Shown: positions 1-5,100 of the stretch, piece after piece
Layout: each line of letters begins with the position of its first letter
How positions within the stretch are numbered: the first letter of the stretch is position 1
NCBI GenBank assembly: GCA_040757655.1
Contig: JBFLWV010000070.1
Location: 1 to 6,111, forward strand
Direction of reading: 5' to 3'
DNA length: 6,111 bases
Origin: 2-02-FULL-49-11 sp040757655
GTDB taxonomy: Bacteria > Patescibacteriota > Patescibacteriia > 2-02-FULL-49-11
Notes under the pieces: model-generated
The model's input: only the letters and a program-made list of their open reading frames with translations
Databases searched by the model: none
What the model was told of the DNA's origin: nothing
Made by a program: the position numbers and the translations under genes

Positions 1-32
1 TTGCATTTTGAGATTTGCATTTTGCATTATTG
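1..32 (-). repeat. TGCAAA-type repeat downstream of xseB
   Basis: Positions 1-21 match, in opposite orientation, positions 6086-6106 over all 21 bases; on the minus strand the shared part includes AATGCAAATCTCAAAATGC. It begins 11 nt after the xseB stop codon. A further ATGCAAA unit lies between. The sequence is cut by the window edge, so its full length is unknown. Confidence 0.6.
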
Positions 33-296
33 TCATTTTCCCTCCTCTCCTTCCTCTCTCGCCTCATCTTCCTCCATTTCATTATCCTTAAACTGCTTCT
101 TTAAAACCTCCACCTTATTCTCCACTTCCTTAAGGCGCTCTTTAAGCTCTTCCACCAGCCCAAGGCCGCGCTCAAACTCTGGAAGCGCCTCATCAAGATC
201 TATGTGTCCTTCCTCGAACTTGGTGACGATATGCTCCAACTGTTCAAATGATTTTGTAAAACTCCCTTTTTGTCTCATCATAACTTTATCTGCCAT
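33..296 (-). CDS. xseB: Exodeoxyribonuclease VII small subunit
   Basis: An 87-residue protein matching the XseB family. Several small subunits assemble with one XseA chain into exonuclease VII, a cytoplasmic, metal-independent nuclease that degrades single-stranded DNA to short oligonucleotides in repair. The family pattern is visible: a conserved helical block (FEQLEHIVTKFEEG, residues 17-30), then DLDEALPEFERGL (33-45), then a long helix rich in Glu, Lys and Leu to about residue 70. The last 16 residues are a mostly acidic tail (EEDEAREEGEEGK) beyond the usual core of roughly 70-80 residues. The gene lies 24 nt after xseA on the same strand, so co-transcription is likely. The start at 296 directly abuts an imperfect palindrome. 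In-frame ATGs at residues 6 and 7 are alternative starts, and no Shine-Dalgarno sequence decides between them. Confidence 0.93.
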   Translation of the reverse strand: MADKVMMRQKGSFTKSFEQLEHIVTKFEEGHIDLDEALPEFERGLGLVEELKERLKEVENKVEVLKKQFKDNEMEEDEAREEGEEGK

Positions 297-324
297 GTAC
301 AGGCAAACGACAGTTCGCCCCTAC
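297..324. repeat. Imperfect 28-bp palindrome filling the xseA-xseB gap
   Basis: Read on the minus strand, GTAGGGGCGAAC (324-313) and GTTTGCCTGTAC (308-297) form a 12-position stem around a TGTC loop. It has one G-G mismatch and two G-U pairs. The element starts with the last base of the final xseA sense codon, supplies the TAG stop of xseA, and ends on the base before the xseB start codon. GTAGGGGCGAAC-type palindromes resemble short dispersed intergenic repeats seen in many bacterial assemblies; that link is from memory. In the mRNA this hairpin would separate the two cistrons. Confidence 0.6.
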
Positions 325-1490
325 ATAACCTTGGAACTAATCACTCCTTTTGCCAACTCCGTCTCCATTATATCACCCTCCCTCGCTCCTGTCGCCTCGC
401 GCAGGATCATCCCCTTGATACGCGTGATGGAATACCCACGCTTCAGGGTCTCATGGGGGGAAAGGGCTCTTAACCGATGGGATAGCTGCACGAGCCGATC
501 ATCGTAACGCTGATGGATATGCACGATATGACTGAGGATACGTGGGTATCGCATGCATAACCCCTGCACCTCCTGCATACGGAACTCAATCGCATGCCAT
601 GCACGCGTGAGCAGATGTGAAACCTGATATGCACAATTTTGCAATTCACGCTCAAACGCCGCGGTTACCTTTGCTTCCATACCTGCAAGCTCGCGCATGA
701 TCTCCCTCCGGTGAGGAATAACCAACTCGGCAGCATTCGTAGGGGTGGAGGCGCGCGCGTCCGCCACGAAATCGGCGAGCGTGACATCGCGCTCGTGACC
801 GACTCCTACGACCACTGGTATTTTTGATGCAAATACCGCACGGACCACCGGCTCACTATTGAAAGCCTGGAGATCTTCCATAGATCCCCCACCCCGGGTA
901 AGAATAATCACGTCCACGGGGTACGTTTCGTTTAAGTACTTCACTGCTCCCACAATCTCTTTCACTGCCATTGCACCCTGTACTGCGACGGGTGCAAGCG
1001 TAATGGTTAACCCTCCCCACCGTTCCTGTAGCCTGCGCAGAATATCAGTATAGGCAGCCGCAGTGGGAGAGGTTATGATACCGATGTGTTCTGAAAAACG
1101 CGGAAGGGGGACTTTCCATCGCTCCTCAAACAGCCCTTCTCCTTCTAACTTCTTTTTAAGTATCTCATACGCCTTCTGTAGCGCACCTGCTCCTACTAAC
1201 TCCACTGCCTGCACGCGCAAATGGAATCCTCCCGAGGATTGAAAAATCTTTGGCATCCCTGTGACTTTTATCTCCATGCCGTCTTCCAAGGGCTGATCAA
1301 GCTCCCACCGCAGCGCAAAACAAAGGCACCGCGCATGCTCATCCTTTAATTCAAAATAGACTAACCGCTCACGCGCAACCCTGAACCCTGACACTTCCCC
1401 TTGTACGGTCACAATCCCCAATCCCTGCGCGAGGTAATCAGAGACGAGTTGATTGAATTCAGAGACTGACAAAATCCGTTCAGTATCCAT
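321..1490 (-). CDS. xseA: Exodeoxyribonuclease VII large subunit
   Basis: A 389-residue XseA homologue, the catalytic subunit of exonuclease VII, which trims single-stranded DNA from both ends. An N-terminal OB-fold for ssDNA binding spans about residues 7-97 (SVSEFNQLVSDYL then VQGEVSGFR). The catalytic domain shows the family hallmarks IGIITSPTAAAYTDI (136-150), TRGGGSMEDLQAFNSE (198-213) and GHERDVTLADFVADARAST (231-249). A Leu/Arg-rich helical segment (about 260-345) and a C-terminal LKRGYSI motif (349-355) follow. It is shorter than the E. coli protein (about 456 residues), mostly through a reduced coiled-coil region. The ATG at 1490 lies 6 nt after the stop of the 46-residue upstream gene and has no Shine-Dalgarno sequence, so translational coupling is plausible. 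Its stop codon is provided by the 297-324 palindrome. Confidence 0.97.
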   Translation of the reverse strand: MDTERILSVSEFNQLVSDYLAQGLGIVTVQGEVSGFRVARERLVYFELKDEHARCLCFALRWELDQPLEDGMEIKVTGMPKIFQSSGGFHLRVQAVELVGAGALQKAYEILKKKLEGEGLFEERWKVPLPRFSEHIGIITSPTAAAYTDILRRLQERWGGLTITLAPVAVQGAMAVKEIVGAVKYLNETYPVDVIILTRGGGSMEDLQAFNSEPVVRAVFASKIPVVVGVGHERDVTLADFVADARASTPTNAAELVIPHRREIMRELAGMEAKVTAAFERELQNCAYQVSHLLTRAWHAIEFRMQEVQGLCMRYPRILSHIVHIHQRYDDRLVQLSHRLRALSPHETLKRGYSITRIKGMILREATGAREGDIMETELAKGVISSKVM

Positions 1491-1496
1491 GAGATA

Positions 1497-1637
1497 TTAT
1501 GATGCAGAATGATATCGTGTAACGAGTTCCATGATACGCCGCTCTTGTTCTTGAAGATCTGCAATGGTACGGCGGATCCGCGCCTTCTCAAGGCGGAGGT
1601 ACTTCCGAATGCTTCTGGGTAATTTCCTTCGCGCCAT
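1497..1637 (-). CDS. Small basic helical protein of unknown function upstream of xseA
   Basis: A 46-residue ORF running from the ATG at 1637 to TAA at 1499-1497. It begins MARRKLPRSIRKYLRLEKAR and continues with a heptad-like helical stretch (TIADLQEQERRIMELV) ending RYHSAS. It is strongly basic, with about a dozen Arg/Lys residues mainly in the first half, and a short coiled coil is likely. I do not recognise a family. Support for a real gene: it fills the gap upstream of xseA, ends 6 nt before the xseA start on the same strand, and begins about 30 nt downstream of a perfect TATAAT box. The composition suggests nucleic-acid binding, but that is only inference. No Shine-Dalgarno sequence is visible. 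Confidence 0.7.
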   Translation of the reverse strand: MARRKLPRSIRKYLRLEKARIRRTIADLQEQERRIMELVTRYHSAS

Positions 1638-1670
1638 ATGTCATTTCAATGGTATCCCTACCACTACCTT

Positions 1671-1676
1671 ATTATA
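1671..1676 (-). promoter_or_regulatory. Candidate -10 box for the small ORF-xseA-xseB operon
   Basis: The minus strand reads TATAAT (1676-1671), a perfect match to the housekeeping sigma -10 consensus. It would start transcription near 1664, about 27 nt before the ATG at 1637. No good -35 hexamer is visible at 16-19 bp, where the sequence reads roughly CCATAT. The 3' arm of the structured element ends 17 bp upstream of this box. Confidence 0.5.
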
Positions 1677-1693
1677 GAGATGTACTTTTAGAA

Positions 1694-1811
1694 ATATGGT
1701 ATTTCACGGCTCGCCAGTTTGCTTCTGCGGAACTCGCCTCCCGACACGTCGTGTTGGGACTGGCTCAGATAGTCCTCCGAACGTTTACTGGCTGCGCCGT
1801 TTATACCATAT
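1694..1811. other. Nested inverted-repeat element, possible structured RNA
   Basis: A 118-bp non-coding block with a layered palindrome. The outer stem is ATATGGTAT (1694-1702) with ATACCATAT (1803-1811), 9 bp. The middle stem is ACGGC (1706-1710) with GCCGT (1796-1800). The inner stem is GCCAGT (1713-1718) with ACTGGC (1787-1792). Inside are a hairpin CCCGACAC/GTGTTGGG (1740-1747 with 1751-1758, one G-U pair in plus-strand RNA) and a competing hairpin GGGACT/AGTCCT (1756-1761 with 1771-1776). A second ACTGGC at 1759-1764 could replace the 1787 copy. It lies between the PIN gene and the xseA operon. It could be a terminator-like 3' structure, a small RNA or a small mobile palindrome; which strand is transcribed is unknown. 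Confidence 0.55.
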
Positions 1812-1828
1812 ATTAAAGGGATTTATCA

Positions 1829-2296
1829 TTACCTACTCCCCATAATTTGCCTCACCCACGCCGCCCACTCGCGCTTCCCTGCCGGATCCTTCATATGCTT
1901 AACCCCTAAGAGAAACTTCTGCGGGGTAACCACGTGCGTCGTGCCGATATTCTCAAGATCAAGTAAATGGCGATCTTGGGTAATGAGATAATCGGCATCG
2001 ACCGCGCGCGCGCATTGGACGAATTTTTCATCTTCTTGATCCTCGCAGCGCGCAGGATCCGTATGACGCGGAAGGCGCACAAGCTTCACCCGCGCAAAAA
2101 ATCCCTGCAACTCCCTGCACACTTCCTCTGCCGCCACGCGCTGTGGTATAAGGGATTGGTACTCGTCTAAAATAGGACGACTGGCACATGCAGTGATTTC
2201 TCCTTGGTTGACAAGGTTAATCGCCCCGCGCGCCGCATTATCCAAATCTTCAGTCGCGGCAATAAGGACATTGGTATCGATAACAACCGTACACAT
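1829..2296 (-). CDS. PIN-domain toxin-like ribonuclease
   Basis: A 155-residue PIN-domain protein resembling the putative toxin-antitoxin PIN family (COG1569/TIGR00305 type). PIN toxins are metal-dependent ribonucleases that usually cleave tRNA, rRNA or mRNA. The acidic residues expected at the active site are visible: Asp7 in VIDTNVLI, Glu45 in ILDEY, Asp86/Asp89 in EDQEDEKF, and Asp102/Asp108 in ADYLITQDRHLL. The usual domain ends near residue 130; the remaining 25 residues (KDPAGKREWAAW and on) are a polar tail. No antitoxin-like ORF lies on either side, so it is an orphan toxin, a diverged housekeeping nuclease, or paired with a distant partner. The ATG at 2296 is preceded by a 7-bp hairpin rather than a ribosome-binding site. 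Downstream lies the structured element at 1694-1811. Confidence 0.85.
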   Translation of the reverse strand: MCTVVIDTNVLIAATEDLDNAARGAINLVNQGEITACASRPILDEYQSLIPQRVAAEEVCRELQGFFARVKLVRLPRHTDPARCEDQEDEKFVQCARAVDADYLITQDRHLLDLENIGTTHVVTPQKFLLGVKHMKDPAGKREWAAWVRQIMGSR

Positions 2297-2300
2297 GGAT

Positions 2301-2320
2301 TCATCTTACGAAAAAGATGA
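2301..2320. promoter_or_regulatory. Palindrome immediately upstream of the PIN gene start
   Basis: TCATCTT (2301-2307) and AAGATGA (2314-2320) form a perfect 7-bp inverted repeat with a 6-nt spacer, four bases before the PIN gene ATG. It could be an operator for autoregulation, as is usual for toxin loci, or an mRNA hairpin limiting initiation. It occupies the place where a Shine-Dalgarno sequence would be. Confidence 0.4.
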
Positions 2321-2360
2321 CGAATGGGCAAGGAGATGATACGATACCTTATAGTGAAAA

Positions 2361-2468
2361 ATCCTAAATCCGAAACACTAAACCCTAAACAAATCCCAAT
2401 AATCAAATCAACGAAACACGTTTTGAAATTTGGATTTTGAAATTGTTTAGGATTTCAGATTTAGAGTT
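2361..2468. repeat. AT-rich imperfect palindrome between the PIN gene and ychF
   Basis: The divergent gap is built of AAATCC/CTAAAC-type words in opposed orientation. CCTAAACAA (2384-2392) is repeated inverted as TTGTTTAGG (2443-2451). Outside it, TAAATCCGAAA on the left matches the reverse complement of TTTCAGATTTA (2453-2463) with one mismatch, after a left-arm insertion of about 8 nt. The centre, near 2414-2423, is AAAC-AC-GTTT. This resembles AT-rich dispersed palindromes common between Parcubacteria genes (recalled, not searched). It must also hold the promoters of the flanking genes. TTGAAA at 2423-2428 or 2437-2442 are possible -35 boxes for ychF, but no convincing -10 follows. Confidence 0.5.
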
Positions 2469-2480
2469 TGGATCGTGATT

Positions 2481-3536
2481 ATGTCTCTCCAAATCGGCAT
2501 CGTCGGTCTCCCGAATGTGGGCAAATCAACGCTGTTTAATGCCCTCACTAAAAAGCAAGTGGATGCTTCGAATTATCCTTTTTGCACCATTGATCCCAAT
2601 GTCGGTGTGGTGAAAGTACCGGACGAACGGCTGGATATTCTTAGCAAGTTGAGCAATTCAAAAGAACGTATCCCTACCATCATGGAATTCGTAGATATCG
2701 CGGGGCTGGTGAAAAACGCGCACAAGGGAGAGGGTCTGGGTAATCAATTCCTGTCTCACATCCGCGAGGTGGATGCCATGTGCGAAGTGCTGCGCGCGTT
2801 TTCCGACCCACAGGTACTCCACGTGGAGGGATTGGTGAATCCCCAACGAGACCGGGATACCATTCACCTCGAACTTGCCATGGCGGATTTGGCGAGCGTA
2901 ACGAAACGCATGGCATCGCTTGAAGGAAGCGCGCACGCCGGCATGAAAGAAGCGCGGGAACTCTTGACGCTCTATGAAAAACTTAAAACCGCGCTTGATC
3001 GGGGAGAATGGGCAAGCGCAGTACCGCTCTCGCATGAAGAACAATCAAAAATAAAAGATTTACATCTCCTCACGCTCAAACCTCTCCTCTTCGTGCTGAA
3101 TATCTCAGAAGGACAACCTGATACACAAGGTAGTACGATACTGCCTCCCTCCGCCATAGTCATGGACGTAAAAAAAGAAGCGGAACTCGCTGAACTCTCC
3201 GATACTGACCTTAAGGAATTAAATGTGGTGCGGACCGGTCTCGATCGTTTCATCCATGCCGCCTACGAAACGCTTCGTCTTCTCACCTTCTTCACCACTG
3301 GCCCGAAAGAAACGCGCGCATGGACCGTACGCAAGGGGTCGAAAGCGCCGCAGGCGGCAAGTGTCATCCACTCTGACTTTGAGCGAGGTTTCATCGCGGC
3401 TGAGGTGGTAGCCTATGAGGACTTCGTCAACGCAGGAGGAGAGGTGAAAGCAAAAGAGTTGGGAAAAATGCGGCTGGAAGGGAAAGAATACGTCATGCAG
3501 GATGGGGATGTAGTACATTTCAGATTTAGTGTATAA
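2481..3536 (+). CDS. ychF: Redox-regulated P-loop ATPase/GTPase YchF (OLA1 family)
   Basis: A 351-residue YchF/OLA1-family P-loop NTPase, a universally conserved cytoplasmic protein that binds ribosomes and in studied members prefers ATP. Visible motifs: Walker A GLPNVGKST (9-17), the YchF signature NYPFCTIDPNVG (31-42), G3 DIAGLVKNAHKGEGLGNQF (72-90), and NISE (207-210) in place of the GTP-specifying NKxD, which is typical of the family. A helical insert (about 130-200) is followed by a C-terminal TGS domain (about 268-350) with FTTGPKETRAWTV and DFERGFIAAEVVAYEDF. Length fits the family (about 363). I chose the ATG at 2481 because homologues begin MSLQIGIVG; an in-frame GTG two codons earlier (2475) is possible. 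No Shine-Dalgarno sequence is evident. It converges on the methyltransferase gene. Confidence 0.97.
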   Translation: MSLQIGIVGLPNVGKSTLFNALTKKQVDASNYPFCTIDPNVGVVKVPDERLDILSKLSNSKERIPTIMEFVDIAGLVKNAHKGEGLGNQFLSHIREVDAMCEVLRAFSDPQVLHVEGLVNPQRDRDTIHLELAMADLASVTKRMASLEGSAHAGMKEARELLTLYEKLKTALDRGEWASAVPLSHEEQSKIKDLHLLTLKPLLFVLNISEGQPDTQGSTILPPSAIVMDVKKEAELAELSDTDLKELNVVRTGLDRFIHAAYETLRLLTFFTTGPKETRAWTVRKGSKAPQAASVIHSDFERGFIAAEVVAYEDFVNAGGEVKAKELGKMRLEGKEYVMQDGDVVHFRFSV

Positions 3537-3564
3537 GCCCTGCCCTAATACGCAACAAACTCTT

Positions 3565-3687
3565 ATAAATTCCAAACACCAAGAAACAATCACCAAATAA
3601 TATCCAAACTCCAATATCCAATCAGTATCAATTTAATTATTGGGATTTGGGATTCAGTTGGTGATTGGGATTTGGTCATTGGGATTT
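3565..3687. repeat. AT-rich imperfect palindrome between convergent genes, possible bidirectional terminator
   Basis: The gap between the two convergent stop codons is an imperfect palindrome of CCAAT/ATTGG words. CAATCACCAA (3587-3596) recurs inverted as TTGGTGATTG (3658-3667). Inside it, a left arm with ATATCCAAACTCCAAT pairs loosely with ATTGGGATTTGGGATTC. The element covers the last four sense codons and TGA stop of the methyltransferase gene (3676-3678). Its place between two 3' ends suggests a bidirectional transcription end, but a long T-tract after a tight GC stem is missing, so this is not a classical intrinsic terminator. Confidence 0.5.
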
Positions 3688-4932
3688 TTCAAATATCCGT
3701 ATTTCCCTCATCACTACCTGATCCTCGCGCTGATAGAGGAGTGAGCGTCGCTCCTTGAGATAGCCATGTTCAGCACCAGGAAGAGGGTGCACGTGCGTAA
3801 GATAAGGATCGACGACCGCAAGACCTGCTTCCTCTGCAGTACGCTCAAGATCCAAATACGCTCCTGCGGACTTTGATACCTTCCTCCCAATCACCCTCCA
3901 CACTGGCCATGCCATTACCACGCGGCCACCCGGCACCAGCACGTGCGCGCACGACACAAACGCACGGCGATACAGGAATGTGAGTTCCTTGCGCATCTGC
4001 GCTACCTCTGCGGGGGACAAAGGCCGTACCCGCGGCGGCCCTAGGTAAGGCTCGGTCACAATCGCCTCTACGCTGCCGGGAGGGAGACGAGCTGGTATCT
4101 CCTCAATACTACATCTGATTAACTTCATAAGAAACGATGCAGTCTTCATCTGTGGCGTAAACGCACTCAGCCACTCGAGATTGGCACGGGTGCGGTCTAT
4201 TGCTCTCTTGTCATAATCACTTCCCCAGAGACGATCAATGCCGAGAAGTAAGGCTTCCTGAAGGATAGTGCCTGATCCGCAAAACGGATCAAGGAGTGTC
4301 TCGCCGGGATGTACACATGCAAGATTCACCATCATCCGCGCAATTTTAGGCGGCAACATTCCCACCCTCGCGTCGCGCGCCGGCCTTCCCATGTCGCGTC
4401 GCGCAAACTCCTTATACAGCTGTACCGCAAGGGTTCTCCCGAGATAGGCACCATTGCGCAGTGAGAGTATCACGATCTCTGCGCCCCGCTCCGACAGTAA
4501 TTTATTGGTATTGATAACCACCGATGACAGCGTGCCTTCGCGCGACGTGACCAACCGTGCGCTCCGTTGTTCTTCCTGCAACAACCGCTTGACGCTCAAT
4601 CCCAATCTGCGGCAATCTACTTCTCGCGCACCGGGTTCAAGGGTATACGCGGATAAGCCAAAAAATAATTTTCTTCCCGTCGTAGGCAACAGGGATCGTA
4701 GATGTTCCGGCGTAAGAGCACCGTGGACGGTCTTGGTTATTGCGGCAATCTTCACCAAACCTGCAAGCGTACGAAACAACGACTCAATGTTTACCCTGCT
4801 CGCAATCTCACCTAAAGCTACTGCCCTACTCCATCGCAAAATTTTCAAATTCACCCCCACACGCGCAGCCACGGCAAAAAGTTCCGCGAGAGAGAGCGCA
4901 GGTGTATGCCCGAGAAAGAAAGCGTACCGCAT
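3676..4932 (-). CDS. THUMP/UPF0020-type RNA (guanine-N2) methyltransferase
   Basis: A 418-residue protein resembling the Trm11/archaeal TrmG10 group, which methylates guanosine N2 in tRNA using S-adenosylmethionine. The N-terminal half opens MRYAFFLGHTPALSLAELFA, typical of these proteins, and is probably THUMP-related (about 1-165). A linker with RRDMGRPARDARVGMLPPK (178-196) follows, then the Rossmann methyltransferase domain: motif I DPFCGSGT (215-222), acidic SAM-ribose loop GSDYD (237-241) and catalytic motif IV TEPYLGPP (293-300). Motif IV replaces the usual D/N-P-P-Y with E-P-Y. I chose the ATG at 4932 over one at 4974 because homologues start there and the predicted promoter lies between them; its transcript would begin at or next to the ATG, giving a leaderless mRNA. 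Target RNA is not deducible. Confidence 0.88.
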   Translation of the reverse strand: MRYAFFLGHTPALSLAELFAVAARVGVNLKILRWSRAVALGEIASRVNIESLFRTLAGLVKIAAITKTVHGALTPEHLRSLLPTTGRKLFFGLSAYTLEPGAREVDCRRLGLSVKRLLQEEQRSARLVTSREGTLSSVVINTNKLLSERGAEIVILSLRNGAYLGRTLAVQLYKEFARRDMGRPARDARVGMLPPKIARMMVNLACVHPGETLLDPFCGSGTILQEALLLGIDRLWGSDYDKRAIDRTRANLEWLSAFTPQMKTASFLMKLIRCSIEEIPARLPPGSVEAIVTEPYLGPPRVRPLSPAEVAQMRKELTFLYRRAFVSCAHVLVPGGRVVMAWPVWRVIGRKVSKSAGAYLDLERTAEEAGLAVVDPYLTHVHPLPGAEHGYLKERRSLLYQREDQVVMREIRIFEKSQ

Positions 4933-4939
4933 GCGACAA

Positions 4940-4968
4940 AGTATAACAAAATGACCGCGTTTGACCAA
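4940..4968 (-). promoter_or_regulatory. Promoter of the methyltransferase gene, predicted leaderless
   Basis: Read on the minus strand: -35 TTGGTC (4968-4963), a 17-bp spacer, and -10 TATACT (4945-4940) preceded by TGT, an extended -10 feature. The ATG at 4932 follows the -10 box by 7 nt, so transcription should begin at or next to the start codon. This explains the absence of a ribosome-binding site. Confidence 0.6.
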
Positions 4969-4989
4969 TCTCAACGATTATGATAGGAT
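4961..4989 (+). promoter_or_regulatory. Promoter of rpsF-ssb, overlapping the divergent promoter
   Basis: Plus-strand -35 TTGACC (4961-4966, five of six consensus bases), a 17-bp spacer, and -10 TAGGAT (4984-4989, four of six) preceded by TGA, an extended -10 feature. The expected start is near 4996, where the repeated rpsF leader element begins. The -35 block TTGACCAA (4961-4968) also holds the -35 of the opposite promoter. Confidence 0.55.
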
Positions 4990-4995
4990 CATTAC

Positions 4996-5100
4996 TGCCC
5001 GCCTAAGTTTTGCAAAGATAAATATGGTGGGTATGAAATAATAGGTCACAATGTTTTATCCAACGTAAGCACATAATACAAGTGCAAAATTTAGACAGGT
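4996..5100 (+). promoter_or_regulatory. rpsF leader element, copy 1 of a repeated 5' leader
   Basis: A 105-bp leader opening with TGCCCGCCTAAGTTTTGCA (4996-5014) and closing with TGCAAAATTTAGACAGGT (5083-5100) directly before the rpsF ATG. The ends are complementary: TAAGTTTTGCA pairs with TGCAAAATTTA over 11 positions with one G-U. A local hairpin TGCCCGCC (4996-5003) with GGTGGGTA (5026-5033) is also possible, 8 bp with two G-U pairs. Leaders of rpsF in many bacteria bind S6:S18 for autoregulation; whether this one does so is untested. The same layout recurs before ssb. Confidence 0.65.

Noticed and set aside
1..507. A 168-codon open frame on the plus strand
   Set aside because: It is antisense to xseB and the end of xseA, is open at the window edge, and has a low-complexity Ser-rich translation.
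1691..1765. Resemblance of the minus strand to part of 23S rRNA (GGGAGGC, GAGCCGTGAAATACCA)
   Set aside because: Only short words match, the rest cannot be aligned by eye, and the GAAATACCAT word is explained by the element's own inverted repeat. A search against rRNA would settle it.
2297..2480. An antitoxin gene upstream of the PIN gene
   Set aside because: No ORF of suitable length in the right orientation is found; the space is an AT-rich palindrome.
2658..3044. A 128-codon open frame on the minus strand inside ychF
   Set aside because: It lies antisense to a clearly conserved ychF reading frame and has no recognisable protein features.
5024..5041. A 5-codon upstream ORF (MVGMK) in the rpsF leader
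   Set aside because: Too short to judge, not present in the ssb leader, and its GGTGGGT is better explained by pairing with CCCGCC.
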